From positions 62,001 through 126,000 of the forward strand of contig JBAZSD010000011.1 of the NCBI GenBank assembly GCA_041662605.1: a stretch of 64,000 nucleotides of DNA, written 5' to 3'. The notes beneath the pieces were generated by a model. The model was not told the DNA's origin. It did not search any database and saw nothing but the letters and a program-made list of their open reading frames with translations. A program made the position numbers and the translations under genes. Position 1 is the first letter of the stretch; the number at the start of each line of letters is the position of its first letter. This DNA comes from Desulfomonilaceae bacterium. GTDB taxonomy: Bacteria > Desulfobacterota > Desulfomonilia > Desulfomonilales > Desulfomonilaceae. Positions 32,730-41,891 of the stretch are shown piece by piece.

Positions 32730-34217
32730 TTATTGGGCTAACACCGGTGGCATGATGCCATGATAGAAGATCCAGGATATAAACAGACCCACCCAAAGGA
32801 TGAACCCGAATAGACATACAGCGTAGACCGCAACTATACGTCCCATTCCTTCGGCCCACAGTTTCCGGACATTGGTCACCATACCGATCGAGAAAAAACA
32901 TAGGCCAAAGAAGATAGTCCTCAGCGCGTTTGCATTGCCGGATCCTCTTTCTGCCGCCTTCACTATAGTTGGATCGTTCAGACCCATGACCAACAGAACC
33001 ACGAATGTAAGAGTGAAACCTATTACGAACTTGGGGAACCTGTCCCATATCTCGCTGGCCGAGACTTTGCCGCCGCTGGTACCGCTAGAAACTCCGGTTT
33101 GACCAATCTGGTAAACCGACCAGATGATAGCCAGAACGAAAGCCCACACCCCGATAAAGACGTCGATGAAAACTTTGGTGGTAGTAGCGGCCATAAGCAT
33201 CCAGCCTTCCTCCCACTTGATTCCCAGATCCGCAAGGGCCTTGGCTCTGATCAGCGAGTCTGTTATCGCCCCACTGGCGACGGCGCCACCATCACTTTTG
33301 ACCGCAAGTCCCATCCATGCGCCGGCCACCATAGGCTCTTTGTACAGAAAAGCCTGCGCGAGCCAGGGAAGGAAAAGAAGCTCAACAGCGACGAAAACGA
33401 TGATAACTGCGGAAAGGATTACAGGCACCACGGGGCGAGCCCGTATCGCCCCACCTGTTGCAATCGCGGCGGAGACTCCACAGATGGAGATACCGGAGGC
33501 GAGCGGAGCCGCCCATTCCGGCGTAAATTTAAAATATCTGCGTGAGACGTAGTAAACTACAGGCCAGTAAATCAAGTAGGCTTCGGCCACGGCGCAGACT
33601 CCACGAACTATAACCGTGCTCGCGAGCCCCAAAGCTCCGACGGCCTTTATTCCGATAGCCGCGCCAAGGATAACTATACCTGTCTTTATGAACCATTCAG
33701 GTTTTGCCGCGTCTTCCAGGAATTTGGCGACTGACGGGAAGAAATTCCCAATGATCAGGCCAATAATCATGGCTATGACAAAACCCATTTCGCCTAAACT
33801 CAAGGACCATGGTATCTTAAAAGCCGCCTGTTTGTCCGGGGTGGCCGCTATATAGGCGTAGTTACCGGCGACCATGCATCCGAACACGATCCAGAAAATT
33901 ATGGTGAAACTGACGATGTACCTTTTTAGGTTCTTTCCCATCGCGACAATGCCGATGGATGTGAGGACCAGCATAAAGATATAAGTTAACACGGCGGAGG
34001 TTATTCCAGACATGGACGCGTATCCGGCTGAAATTGGTTTGAATGATTTGCTGATGTCAACCCAAACCGTATTCTGGACCACCCAGCCCAGGAGGTCCTT
34101 TCCATAGATCGGGCCGAGCCCCAGCAGAAAGACGAACAGCCCTAACCATACAGCCCACCAATCTTCACTTTCGAGAACTGACTGTTTTCCGTAGAGATTT
34201 GTTGCTTCTCCTGACAT
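32730..34217 (-). CDS. YeiH/UPF0324-type putative sulfate/anion exporter
   Basis: 495 residues with about eleven membrane helices. Family stretches include TGIVILGAAIGIKAVGALG, ASGISICGVSAAIATGGAI and GAWMGLAVKSDGGAVASGAI. Family members are annotated as putative sulfate exporters; the substrate here is not proven. I place the start at the ATG at 34217 (AAAGGA upstream). A longer frame to 34340 would begin inside the sigma-54 promoter. The family is usually ~350 residues; the extra N-terminal ~100 residues include two more helices and the DWWAVWLGLFVF segment, a known longer subtype. Confidence 0.8.
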   Translation of the reverse strand: MSGEATNLYGKQSVLESEDWWAVWLGLFVFLLGLGPIYGKDLLGWVVQNTVWVDISKSFKPISAGYASMSGITSAVLTYIFMLVLTSIGIVAMGKNLKRYIVSFTIIFWIVFGCMVAGNYAYIAATPDKQAAFKIPWSLSLGEMGFVIAMIIGLIIGNFFPSVAKFLEDAAKPEWFIKTGIVILGAAIGIKAVGALGLASTVIVRGVCAVAEAYLIYWPVVYYVSRRYFKFTPEWAAPLASGISICGVSAAIATGGAIRARPVVPVILSAVIIVFVAVELLFLPWLAQAFLYKEPMVAGAWMGLAVKSDGGAVASGAITDSLIRAKALADLGIKWEEGWMLMAATTTKVFIDVFIGVWAFVLAIIWSVYQIGQTGVSSGTSGGKVSASEIWDRFPKFVIGFTLTFVVLLVMGLNDPTIVKAAERGSGNANALRTIFFGLCFFSIGMVTNVRKLWAEGMGRIVAVYAVCLFGFILWVGLFISWIFYHGIMPPVLAQ

Positions 34218-34334
34218 AGCCACATCCTTTCTTAATGGTATATCCCAAGCAAAATTAATGAAACGCGTGAGGACGCGCCGCCGAGACTCAACGATCGCCC
34301 CTACAGCAGGCGTTTTCGTTGAACGTAAAACGGG

Positions 34335-34352
34335 CAGCATTAACTGTGCCAG
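34335..34352 (-). promoter_or_regulatory. Sigma-54 promoter of the YeiH operon
   Basis: Minus strand CTGGCACAGTTAATGCT: GG (34350-34349) N10 GC (34338-34337), close to TGGCAC-N5-TTGC. Start of transcription is predicted near 34325, about 108 bases before the ATG. The sigma-54 activator gene ends 180 bases upstream. Confidence 0.8.
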
Positions 34353-34460
34353 AAAGTAGTTATTGTAAATTAGTTAGGATGTTCAGGCTGTTATGTCCGG
34401 AGCCAGTGCGGTGGAGACATCAGGTCTTGTCTCGATGCGATATAAGAAATGATCAGTAGG

Positions 34461-34524
34461 GTTGCACAACGTTGAATTGTCTAGACTAGGCCTGTTCAAA
34501 ATACCTGTGCAACTTTCCGTTGCA
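34461..34524. promoter_or_regulatory. Candidate enhancer sites for the NtrC-type regulator
   Basis: TGCAAC-TTTCC-GTTGCA (34508-34524) is a perfect inverted repeat. A related GTTGCACAAC lies at 34461-34470. They are about 110-175 bp upstream of the sigma-54 promoter, the usual enhancer distance. The first could instead be the regulator gene's 3' hairpin, but it lacks a T-run. Confidence 0.5.
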
Positions 34525-34533
34525 GCGCAATTG

Positions 34534-35961
34534 TTATTGGCGCCCGGACCGAAACGAAGTAATTTTTATCCCCAGTTTCTTGATCAGTTTTTGAAAGTGC
34601 TGCCTCTCCAGACCACTTTCACGAGCCGCCGCTGAGATGTTGCCGCCATTGCGCTTCAACGCCTGGGAGAGGTATCTGCCCGTAAAATCGTTCACGAGTT
34701 TATCCCTTGCCACTCTAAACGGTAACTTTATGTCTCCGGCATTCTCACGATTTAGATCGGCCTTGTCAGGCTCTTCCTTGAAGTCACCCAACTCCAGGCG
34801 CTCTCCCTTGCTGAATATCAAGGCTTTCTGAATCACATTGCGCAACTGCCTTATGTTGCCCGGCCAGGGTTGACTCTCAAGATGTCTTGCAGCTTCGACT
34901 GAAATTTTCTTTGGAGGAAGATTGAATTCGCCGGAAGCTTCATGCACGAACCTCTGGGCGAGTATGGGTATGTCCTCGGGAATTTCTCTGAGCGGCGGCA
35001 TCAGGATCGACACAACGTTAAGTCGGTAGAAAAGGTCTTCCCTGAACGATCTGTCCTCTATTTTGGCCTCAAGATCGCTGTTGGTGGAAGCTATTATTCT
35101 CACATCCAGCAACTTGGCTACTGACGAACCCAGTGGTTTTATTTCCTTTTCCTGGATGAGTCTCAGAAGCTTGGTCTGGATAGCCGGCGAAATGTCGCCT
35201 ATCTCATCCAGAAACAATGTGCTCCCCGCAGCCTCCTGAATAAGGCCCTTTTTCTCGGTATCAGCGCCAGTAAACGCCCCCTTTGAGTATCCGAAAAGCT
35301 CCGATTCCAGCAGAGATTCCGGTAGGGTAGGGAGGTTTACCGTGACCATGCGGCGTTCCGACCTTGGGCTGAGCAAGTGAATGTGTCTGGCTGCAATCTC
35401 CTTGCCTGTCCCGGATTCACCTCTAACTAGGACCGTAACGTTCAGAGACGCTACAGTCCTGATCGTTCTGACTATCTTTCTAATTCCAGGCCCGCCCCAC
35501 ATGAAAAGATCCGCGGCGGAAGAAGCGGTTAGTTTATTCTTTAAATTAATATTTTCCCTGACAAGGTTATTGCGTTCCAGCGCCTTTTTAAGCAGGCGGT
35601 TAATCTCATCCGGCGTAAACGGCTTTTGGACGAAATCATAAGCTCCCTTTTTTATGGCTTCTATCGCTGTTTCTATTGTTCCATAAGCCGTCATTACGAC
35701 AACGGTGATAAATGGGTCGCGAACTTTAATTTCATCCAGAAGCTCGATCCCATTCATGTCGGGCATTCGTATATCCGTTAGGACTAGTTCCACTGGCTGC
35801 CCGTCTATCACGTCCAGGGCTTCAGCGCCGGTTGATGCAGTCAACACCCTGTATGGTATTTCTTTAGGTATGCTTCTGGCCAAACCGCGAAGAAAATCTG
35901 GTTCATCATCCACAACGAGCAGCGCAGGCAAATGATTCTGAAAATCCATCTCGCTACCCAT
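34534..35961 (-). CDS. NtrC-family sigma-54 response regulator
   Basis: 475 residues: receiver domain (~12-130, phospho-Asp in LVLTDIRMPDMNG), AAA+ domain (~150-385) with Walker A GESGTGKE, the sigma-54-contact GAFTGA loop (SKGAFTGADTEKKG) and Walker B TLFLDEIGD, then a Fis-type helix-turn-helix (ISAAARESGLERQHFQKLIKK). It overlaps the upstream kinase gene by 8 bases, so the two form a two-component pair. The downstream YeiH operon has its own sigma-54 promoter and is the obvious target. Confidence 0.92.
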   Translation of the reverse strand: MGSEMDFQNHLPALLVVDDEPDFLRGLARSIPKEIPYRVLTASTGAEALDVIDGQPVELVLTDIRMPDMNGIELLDEIKVRDPFITVVVMTAYGTIETAIEAIKKGAYDFVQKPFTPDEINRLLKKALERNNLVRENINLKNKLTASSAADLFMWGGPGIRKIVRTIRTVASLNVTVLVRGESGTGKEIAARHIHLLSPRSERRMVTVNLPTLPESLLESELFGYSKGAFTGADTEKKGLIQEAAGSTLFLDEIGDISPAIQTKLLRLIQEKEIKPLGSSVAKLLDVRIIASTNSDLEAKIEDRSFREDLFYRLNVVSILMPPLREIPEDIPILAQRFVHEASGEFNLPPKKISVEAARHLESQPWPGNIRQLRNVIQKALIFSKGERLELGDFKEEPDKADLNRENAGDIKLPFRVARDKLVNDFTGRYLSQALKRNGGNISAAARESGLERQHFQKLIKKLGIKITSFRSGRQ

Positions 35962-37948
35962 GAGCCTGTTCCCTGACTTTTTCGGGGAGAGTGACCGTGA
36001 AAGTGGAGCCCTTTGTCAACTCACTCCAAACTGTGATTTCTCCTCCATGATCCTTTACAATTCCGTAGCTTACGGACAGACCCAGCCCTGTTCCTTCCCC
36101 TGTCTTCTTGGTGGTGAAGAATGGGTCGAAGATCTTGTTAATAATCTCAGGCGCCATTCCTTCTCCGTTATCTCTTATAGTCACTGAGACTAATCCGCTC
36201 TTTTTGTTACAGGACGTGCTCACAGTTATTACGCCGTCGCTGTGCTTGATAGCGTGTCTTGCGTTGAGTATCAGATTCATCCAGACCTGTTTCAGCCTGT
36301 TGTCGTCAAAACAAATCGGAGGAAGCGAGCAATCGAAATTTCTCTCTACTCTAATTCCATCTTTCGAGAACTGTTTCTCCAGCACTAGTATCACTTGCTC
36401 TATGCTGTCGTTGAGGAGCCCTGGAACCGGTATCGTTTCGACGTTTCTCGAAAAATGGAGCAGATCCCTGACCACGGTGCGGCATGTCTCGGTATGTTTT
36501 TCGATTACCTCGATGTCCATGAGATGCCCGGATTCTCCAGGAAGTTCCTTTTTCAGCAGTTCTGAGTAAAAAAGGATCAATCCTAGCGGGTTGTTCAGCT
36601 CGTGAGCCACACCCGCCACCATCTGTCCAAGCGACGCAAGTTTCTCGGCCTGCATCATGTGCTGCTCCATCCGCTTCTTTTCAGTTATTGACTTGCAATA
36701 ATGAACCACACTTTCAACCTGTCCGGTTTGCCTGTTGCGGATGGGATAGAAATGAGCCAGGTAAATCTCCTTATTTCCGTGACATACCTCACCGAATGTC
36801 GGTGTTTTCTCGTCAATGGTCTTCTCGAGAAGGCAGCCGGAACAAGGAGTATCGAGTTCATGAATCAGTTGATAACATTTAAGGTCCTGCTGATTTCCGT
36901 GTATCTCTGAAATTGAGGCTTTGTTGGCCATAAGGACCGATCTGTCAGGCTTTATCAACATAAGCTTGTCGGTGATACCATCGATGATGGAACGCATCTT
37001 TTCACGTTGTTCGTATGATTCAACGAGGAGAGTGTCCCTCTCTTTCATAATATTGTTAAGTTTGTCCGCCATGACGTTGAACGAAGAACAGAGTCTCCCT
37101 ATTTCGTCATTCTGCTTGGTCTCAATTCTACGACTAAGATCTCCTCCATCGGAAACAAACTCCGAGAAGAATTCCTTAACGAATCCGATTCTGTTAACAA
37201 CTAATGTTTTGAACAGGGCGATGACCATAATCATCGCGGCCACAATAGCCAGGAGCCCTGGCCCCAACACACCCAAGGCCCGCCTCCGAATCTGTCCCAT
37301 AGCGCTCTCAACGGGGAACGAAAGCACATCCATCCCGCTAATGTCTCCCTGTTTTCTGCCAAATCCAAATTCCGGTCCGTAAAGTCCTATTAATTTGGCC
37401 GGCGCTTCATCAGGGGTCCCATGGCATCTCAAGCAGGAAGTTTCCGTGTATATGGGGGACATCCGTACAAAAAACCGCTCGTTATCTCTTCTGACTATGC
37501 CGTGCCATTCCTTCAGACGTGGGTCCTGCTCAAATCTCAGAAGTACGTCCTTTTCGAAAGCGTCCGCTTGGTTTCGTAATTCTCTCGGATTGATCGCCGC
37601 TCTTTTGTACCCGAAATCCGGAAAGGTCGTCTGAAACCGTTCCATTATTTGCCTGGAAACATACGCCGTGGACATGGCTTCCAGGATGAACTCGTCGGAA
37701 GCAACCAGAGTAGAGACCTTCGGTCTTAATATTTCTGCGACATACTTGCGTGTAGCCTCCAGTTCGGCGAGGATGATCTCGGACTTCTCATACACATTGG
37801 AGATCAGGGAATTTTCGAGCTGCCTATACAGGCCGTAAGACAGTAGGCATGTGAATAGCCCCAGTATGGCAATAATACCGAGACTGAACTTGGTCTGTAA
37901 TGAAAGGGCGTGTGAGGCCGTAGATTCGGTTACCGGTTGCTCTTGCAT
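35954..37948 (-). CDS. Haem-c-binding (DUF3365/Tll0287-like) sensor histidine kinase with Cys-rich PAS
   Basis: 664 residues: helix ~22-42, periplasmic DUF3365-type domain (~45-220) with one c-haem site C172-x2-C175-H176 and the family's GYKRAAINPRE motif, helix ~225-250, HAMP ~255-310, a PAS domain (~325-425) with a cysteine cluster (KCYQLIH...PCSGC), HisKA (AHELNNPLGLILFYSELL), and HATPase (DNGEGMAP, GEGTGLGLSVSYGIV). The haem domain probably senses redox state or a gas ligand in the periplasm. The partner regulator follows with an 8-base overlap. Confidence 0.9.
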   Translation of the reverse strand: MQEQPVTESTASHALSLQTKFSLGIIAILGLFTCLLSYGLYRQLENSLISNVYEKSEIILAELEATRKYVAEILRPKVSTLVASDEFILEAMSTAYVSRQIMERFQTTFPDFGYKRAAINPRELRNQADAFEKDVLLRFEQDPRLKEWHGIVRRDNERFFVRMSPIYTETSCLRCHGTPDEAPAKLIGLYGPEFGFGRKQGDISGMDVLSFPVESAMGQIRRRALGVLGPGLLAIVAAMIMVIALFKTLVVNRIGFVKEFFSEFVSDGGDLSRRIETKQNDEIGRLCSSFNVMADKLNNIMKERDTLLVESYEQREKMRSIIDGITDKLMLIKPDRSVLMANKASISEIHGNQQDLKCYQLIHELDTPCSGCLLEKTIDEKTPTFGEVCHGNKEIYLAHFYPIRNRQTGQVESVVHYCKSITEKKRMEQHMMQAEKLASLGQMVAGVAHELNNPLGLILFYSELLKKELPGESGHLMDIEVIEKHTETCRTVVRDLLHFSRNVETIPVPGLLNDSIEQVILVLEKQFSKDGIRVERNFDCSLPPICFDDNRLKQVWMNLILNARHAIKHSDGVITVSTSCNKKSGLVSVTIRDNGEGMAPEIINKIFDPFFTTKKTGEGTGLGLSVSYGIVKDHGGEITVWSELTKGSTFTVTLPEKVREQAHG

Positions 37949-38136
37949 AAATTACAGCCCTGAATTTGAGTTTATTGAAAACACCGGTAAAAATTCTAGC
38001 ACTACGGTAAAGAATTTGAAAGTGGCAAGGTTTATTCGAATATTCAGCTTAAAAGAATAGACTTGAATCATTTTTCTTTTGGCTGATTTGAGTTTTTTGC
38101 GTAAGAATTACTCAACTCATCTTGAAAGGGTTCCCT

Positions 38137-38565
38137 ATGGCCGACTGTATTTTTTGCAAGATAATAGAAGGAAAGATTCCAGCGAAAATAGTTTACCAGG
38201 ATGATCTCGTGGTAGCCTTTTGGGACGCAAACCCGGCTTCCCCCATTCACATCCTTGTAGTGCCCCGAATACATATTCCAACCTTGAATGATGTTCCTGA
38301 TGGCGATCCAATATTGAGCCACATCGGAATGGTAGCGAAGAAATTAGCGCGGGATTTGGGGGTAGCGGATACTGGCTACAGGTTTTTCATCAATGTGAAC
38401 AAGGGCGGAGGACAGGTCATATTCCACTTGCATGCCCATTTAGTTTCCGGAAAGGACATGGGCACAAAATTCATAAAGACTGCAATTGTCCTTGCCGTTG
38501 GATGGCGAAAGCTTGTGAAAATGTTCTCCACCAGGAAGGCTCTCCCCAAAAAGGACCCCGAGTAG
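38137..38565 (+). CDS. HIT-family nucleotide-binding hydrolase
   Basis: 142 residues from the ATG at 38137 (AAAGGG upstream); a TTG 15 bases earlier is unlikely. N-terminal ADCIFCKIIEGKIPAKIVY with the Zn-type CxxC is typical of HinT-like proteins. The catalytic histidine triad appears as FHLHAHLVSG near residue 100. It is about 30 residues longer than usual Hint proteins, with a basic tail (WRKLVKMFSTRKALPKK). Probable purine nucleoside phosphoramidase. Monocistronic. Confidence 0.88.
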   Translation: MADCIFCKIIEGKIPAKIVYQDDLVVAFWDANPASPIHILVVPRIHIPTLNDVPDGDPILSHIGMVAKKLARDLGVADTGYRFFINVNKGGGQVIFHLHAHLVSGKDMGTKFIKTAIVLAVGWRKLVKMFSTRKALPKKDPE

Positions 38566-38632
38566 ATCAGTAACAGGGCGATATTAGGGCGCTGCTTATT
38601 TGCGGAAGTGAAAATTCCTCAAAATTTCTTGC

Positions 38633-38661
38633 TTGACCCCCAATCGATCCTTAATTATTAT
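38633..38661 (+). promoter_or_regulatory. Strong sigma-70 promoter of the oxidoreductase operon
   Basis: TTGACC (38633-38638), 17 bases, TATTAT (38656-38661). Transcription would start near 38668, leaving a leader of about 22 bases with AAGGAT before the ATG. Confidence 0.7.
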
Positions 38662-38688
38662 AAGGGGCTTTAATAATTAAGGATCGAT
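38643..38688. promoter_or_regulatory. Perfect 18-bp inverted repeat over the promoter and start (operator candidate)
   Basis: ATCGATCCTTAATTATTA (38643-38660) and its exact reverse complement (38671-38688), separated by 10 bases. The left arm covers the spacer and -10 element; the right arm covers the leader and ribosome-binding site, ending one base before the ATG. The predicted start site lies between the arms, so the repeat would act in DNA rather than as an mRNA hairpin. No adjacent repressor gene is seen. Confidence 0.75.
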
Positions 38689-38689
38689 C

Positions 38690-39295
38690 ATGAAATCAAA
38701 TCAAAACTATGAAATAATATGGCACGGTCGCGGCGGACAGGGGGCCGTTACAGCGGCTAAGATGTTCACTGAGGCTGCGTATTATTCAGGCTTCAAGGGA
38801 GTCAGCGCAAAGCCCACATACTTCTCCGAAAGGCGTGGCGCCCCTGTCAGTGTTCACACCCGGATTTCCCCTGAACCGATTCGAACTTTCTCAAATGTTC
38901 TGTTTCCTGACATAGCCGTTGTGCTGGATGACAATCTTCTCGAAATGGTGAACGTGACTTCCAATCTTAAAACTGGGGGCCTTCTAGTAATAAACTCTTC
39001 TAAATCAGCTAATGATCTGAATTTGCAGGGTCAATTCAAGATTGCGATATCAGACGCATATCACTGTTCAGAAGAGGCGGGGTTGATCATAGAGGGCAAC
39101 GTCCTTGTTTCCACCTCCATTCTGGGGCCATTGGTGGCTGCGACAAATTTCGTTTCAATGGAAAACGTACGCAAGGCCATAGAGAAGAAATTCAAAGGAA
39201 AATCTCTCGAACGAAATATCAAAGCCCTGGATCTGGCTTTTCAAAGAACTGAGGTCTCAGAGATCGGAAGTCTTTCCGTCGCTGCGCATGGATAA
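38690..39295 (+). CDS. porG: 2-oxoacid:ferredoxin oxidoreductase, gamma subunit
   Basis: 201 residues with IIWHGRGGQGAVTAAKMFTEAAY, the conserved N terminus of the gamma subunit, and KPTYFSERRGAPVSVHTRI. The gamma subunit completes the CoA-binding/catalytic assembly of pyruvate-type oxidoreductases. It is first in a four-subunit gamma-delta-alpha-beta operon, the order of archaeal-type pyruvate or 2-ketoisovalerate enzymes. The start lies directly behind the 46-base operator-like repeat. Confidence 0.92.
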   Translation: MKSNQNYEIIWHGRGGQGAVTAAKMFTEAAYYSGFKGVSAKPTYFSERRGAPVSVHTRISPEPIRTFSNVLFPDIAVVLDDNLLEMVNVTSNLKTGGLLVINSSKSANDLNLQGQFKIAISDAYHCSEEAGLIIEGNVLVSTSILGPLVAATNFVSMENVRKAIEKKFKGKSLERNIKALDLAFQRTEVSEIGSLSVAAHG

Positions 39296-39352
39296 TGGGC
39301 TTGATCCCTATTTCTTCAGCAACTGAATCAGTTTGTAAAACAGGAGCGTATT

Positions 39353-39622
39353 TTGGCAGAAAATTCCATACCTATCCGAACCATCTCGAAGCCGGCAGAG
39401 GGAGAAGCTGGAAAGACAGGGGATTGGCGATCTCAAACACCCAGAATTGATCACGATAAGTGCTCTAAAAAGGATTCTTGCTTATTATGCTGGCTTTATT
39501 GCCCGGATGGAGTCATATCCTCTACATTTCCTCTCGAGATCAACTTAACATATTGTAAAGGTTGCGGTATATGCGCCGAAGAATGTCCTAGAAAAGCCAT
39601 CGAGATGGTAGATGACAAGTAG
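39353..39622 (+). CDS. porD: 2-oxoacid:ferredoxin oxidoreductase, delta (2[4Fe-4S]) subunit
   Basis: 89 residues beginning at a TTG (39353) behind CAGGAG. It has two ferredoxin-type [4Fe-4S] sites: C-x5-C-x2-C-x3-CP (CSKKDSCLLCWLYCP) and CKGCGICAEECP. The subunit passes electrons from the thiamine/Fe-S centre to ferredoxin. TTG start and operon position are as visible in the sequence. Confidence 0.92.
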   Translation: MAENSIPIRTISKPAEGEAGKTGDWRSQTPRIDHDKCSKKDSCLLCWLYCPDGVISSTFPLEINLTYCKGCGICAEECPRKAIEMVDDK

Positions 39623-39708
39623 AATAGTATCCCATAAAACTTTCAACACAATATCGACTTTGATTACTACATCAGCAAAGTCCAATAAATGAAATACAGG
39701 TCGTGTAA

Positions 39709-40899
39709 ATGGGGCGAATTGAAATAATAACAGCTAACACAGCCGCCGCTCTGGCGGCAAAATTGTGTCGCGTTCAGGTAATCTCCGCTTATCCTATAAC
39801 TCCTCAAACCCCAGTGACTGAAGAGCTTGCGGAAATGGTGGAAAATGGGTCACTGAAGGCCGAGTATATTACTGTTGAGAGTGAGCATTCGGCCTTGGCT
39901 TCCGTTGTAGCCGCATCCCAGGTTGGAGCGAGGGTGTTTACGGCGACTAGCGCCAATGGCCTCTTATACATGCACGAAATGCTGCACTGGGCGGCCGGGA
40001 GCAGGGTTCCAATTGTGATGGCCTGTGTTAATCGTGGAGTCGGGGCGCCATGGACCATTCTCAACGATCAGCAGGATACGGTGTCCCAGAGAGATACCGG
40101 TTGGATTCAGATTTATTGCAGGAATTCCCAGGAAGTTCTGGACAGTGTAATACAGGCTTATAGGGTCGCCGAGCGGATTCAGATACCGATCATGGTATGT
40201 TATGACGGTTTTATTCTATCCCACACCAGCACCCCGGTTGATGTGCCGTCGCAGGAAGAAGTCGATGGATTCCTACCACCCTTGGAGGACAGATCTGGAA
40301 TGGACGGGCATACTCTCATGAATGTCAACCCTCTCATTCTGAGCGATCCGAGACCTGACCCTGAAGGTAGGTTGATGCCCGGATACATGGAGTTCCGATA
40401 TCGTTTGCAACAGGACATCCTTGAGTCTGTGAACGAAATTAAGTCTGCAGATGAGGAATTCTCGGCAATTTTTGGAAGAAGTTGGGGAGCCTCGGTTTGG
40501 ACGTATCGTATGGATGACGCTGAACACGCCATGGTGAGCATGGGCTCCCTTGCTTCAGAATGCACCCTGGCAGCGGATCAGTTGAGAAACGAAGGCGTTA
40601 AGGCGGGTGTTGTAGGTGTTCGAGTTTATCGGCCTTTCCCAAGAGTTGAGATGGTGGAGAGCCTCGCCGGCCTGAAAACTGTAACCTTCTTCGAAAAGGA
40701 TGTTAGCTACGGATATCAGGGCGCACTGGCCATGGATGCCAAAGCCGCTATGTACGACTCAGAACATAGGCCCCTGATCTCTTCTTATATCGTGGGATTG
40801 GGAGGGCGAGATGTTAGGCCTGATCAATTAGCCCAGGCGACCCTTAAATGTGTAGGGGGAGAAACCAAACACTGTTGGCTTGACGTGCGTGACCTCTAG
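39709..40899 (+). CDS. porA: 2-oxoacid:ferredoxin oxidoreductase, alpha subunit
   Basis: 396 residues. The N-terminal pyrimidine-type domain contains VISAYPITPQTPVTEELAE and YITVESEHSALASVVAASQ. TATSANGLLYMHEML and RDTGWIQIYCRNSQEVLDS match PorA. The C-terminal part (~255-390) carries the domain II region with GSLASECTLAADQLR. Sequence style is PorA/VorA rather than 2-oxoglutarate KorA. Oxidises a 2-oxoacid with CoA to acyl-CoA, CO2 and reduced ferredoxin, or the reverse. Confidence 0.9.
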   Translation: MGRIEIITANTAAALAAKLCRVQVISAYPITPQTPVTEELAEMVENGSLKAEYITVESEHSALASVVAASQVGARVFTATSANGLLYMHEMLHWAAGSRVPIVMACVNRGVGAPWTILNDQQDTVSQRDTGWIQIYCRNSQEVLDSVIQAYRVAERIQIPIMVCYDGFILSHTSTPVDVPSQEEVDGFLPPLEDRSGMDGHTLMNVNPLILSDPRPDPEGRLMPGYMEFRYRLQQDILESVNEIKSADEEFSAIFGRSWGASVWTYRMDDAEHAMVSMGSLASECTLAADQLRNEGVKAGVVGVRVYRPFPRVEMVESLAGLKTVTFFEKDVSYGYQGALAMDAKAAMYDSEHRPLISSYIVGLGGRDVRPDQLAQATLKCVGGETKHCWLDVRDL

Positions 40900-40974
40900 T
40901 TCCCTCTAATTGGTTCATCAGAGGGCTTTATTGAAAAAGTAGACGAATTCATCAGGAATTGAAGGTGATTCTTT

Positions 40975-41889
40975 ATGCCTACAAGCTCAATTAGACAACT
41001 TCCTAAAACAGAGATGATATTACCTGGCACAAGATCTTGCGCCGGCTGTGGTCTGATGCTCACTTACAGACACGCCCTAAAGGCGCTTGATGAAGGGAAA
41101 ACCATAGTAGCTGTTCCCGCCAGTTGCATGACGGTCCTGCACGGGGTTTATCCAATAACACCCGTTAAAGTAGTCTGTATCAACAATCCGTTTGCCGCTA
41201 CTGGGGCTTCGGCAACAGGCATTGTCGCCGGTCTTCGCGCCACAGGGAAAACCGGATACACTGTAGTGGCTTTTGCAGGAGATGGCGGGACTTATGACAT
41301 TGGAATCCAGGCCTTGTCCGGCGCTCTTGAACGAGGGACAGATTTCATTTATGTTTGTTATGATAATGAAGGATACATGAACACAGGGACTCAGAGATCG
41401 AGCGCAAGCCCGGTAGGGGCGGTAACATCCACTACTCCAATTCTTGCCAAGCTTCAGCATAAGAAGGACATGGTCAGGATAGTCGAGGCTCACAATCTCC
41501 CGTACATAGCTACAGCCTCGCCGTCATTTCCGTTTGATCTTTACGACAAATTCAAATTTGCCAAGGATGTCAAAGGGCCACGTTACATTGAGGTCCACGC
41601 CGCGTGCCCGCCAGGATGGGGGTTTCCAAACAAGGATCTTGTCAAGATGGGAAAACTTGCAGTAGAAACCGGTATTCATGCGCTGTTCGAAATTTCTGAA
41701 GGCAAGTTTCGCCTGACCTCACGTTCCCTAGCGCTTGCCGAAAAGGGTCGGAAGAAGACAGTAGCGGATTACGTCAAAGGGCAGACTCGTTTCAGAAAGA
41801 TCTCGGCTGAGAATCTTTCAAGGTTGCAGGATTTCACCGACAAGAGATGGAATGATCTACTAGAAAGGCATTTCAAGGATAACCCTTAA
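40975..41889 (+). CDS. porB: 2-oxoacid:ferredoxin oxidoreductase, beta (thiamine diphosphate) subunit
   Basis: 304 residues. RSCAGCGLMLTYRHAL opens the protein (Fe-S ligands). The thiamine-binding motif is AGDGGTYDIGIQALSGALER followed by YDNEGYMNTGTQRSSASP. These features are those of pyruvate-type PorB. Ends 2 bases before the next gene, so that gene is translationally linked to the enzyme. Confidence 0.92.
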   Translation: MPTSSIRQLPKTEMILPGTRSCAGCGLMLTYRHALKALDEGKTIVAVPASCMTVLHGVYPITPVKVVCINNPFAATGASATGIVAGLRATGKTGYTVVAFAGDGGTYDIGIQALSGALERGTDFIYVCYDNEGYMNTGTQRSSASPVGAVTSTTPILAKLQHKKDMVRIVEAHNLPYIATASPSFPFDLYDKFKFAKDVKGPRYIEVHAACPPGWGFPNKDLVKMGKLAVETGIHALFEISEGKFRLTSRSLALAEKGRKKTVADYVKGQTRFRKISAENLSRLQDFTDKRWNDLLERHFKDNP

Positions 41890-41891
41890 TT

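Noticed and set aside
33124..33552. 142-codon plus-strand frame opposite the YeiH gene
   Set aside because: It is the antisense shadow of a well-supported transporter gene, has no family features and no ribosome-binding site.
34218..34340. 41-residue N-terminal extension of the YeiH protein
   Set aside because: It would start inside the sigma-54 promoter, upstream of the predicted transcript start.
38643..38688. mRNA hairpin hiding the ribosome-binding site of porG
   Set aside because: The predicted promoter starts transcription inside the loop, so the left arm would not be in the mRNA. A DNA operator is preferred unless an upstream start is found.
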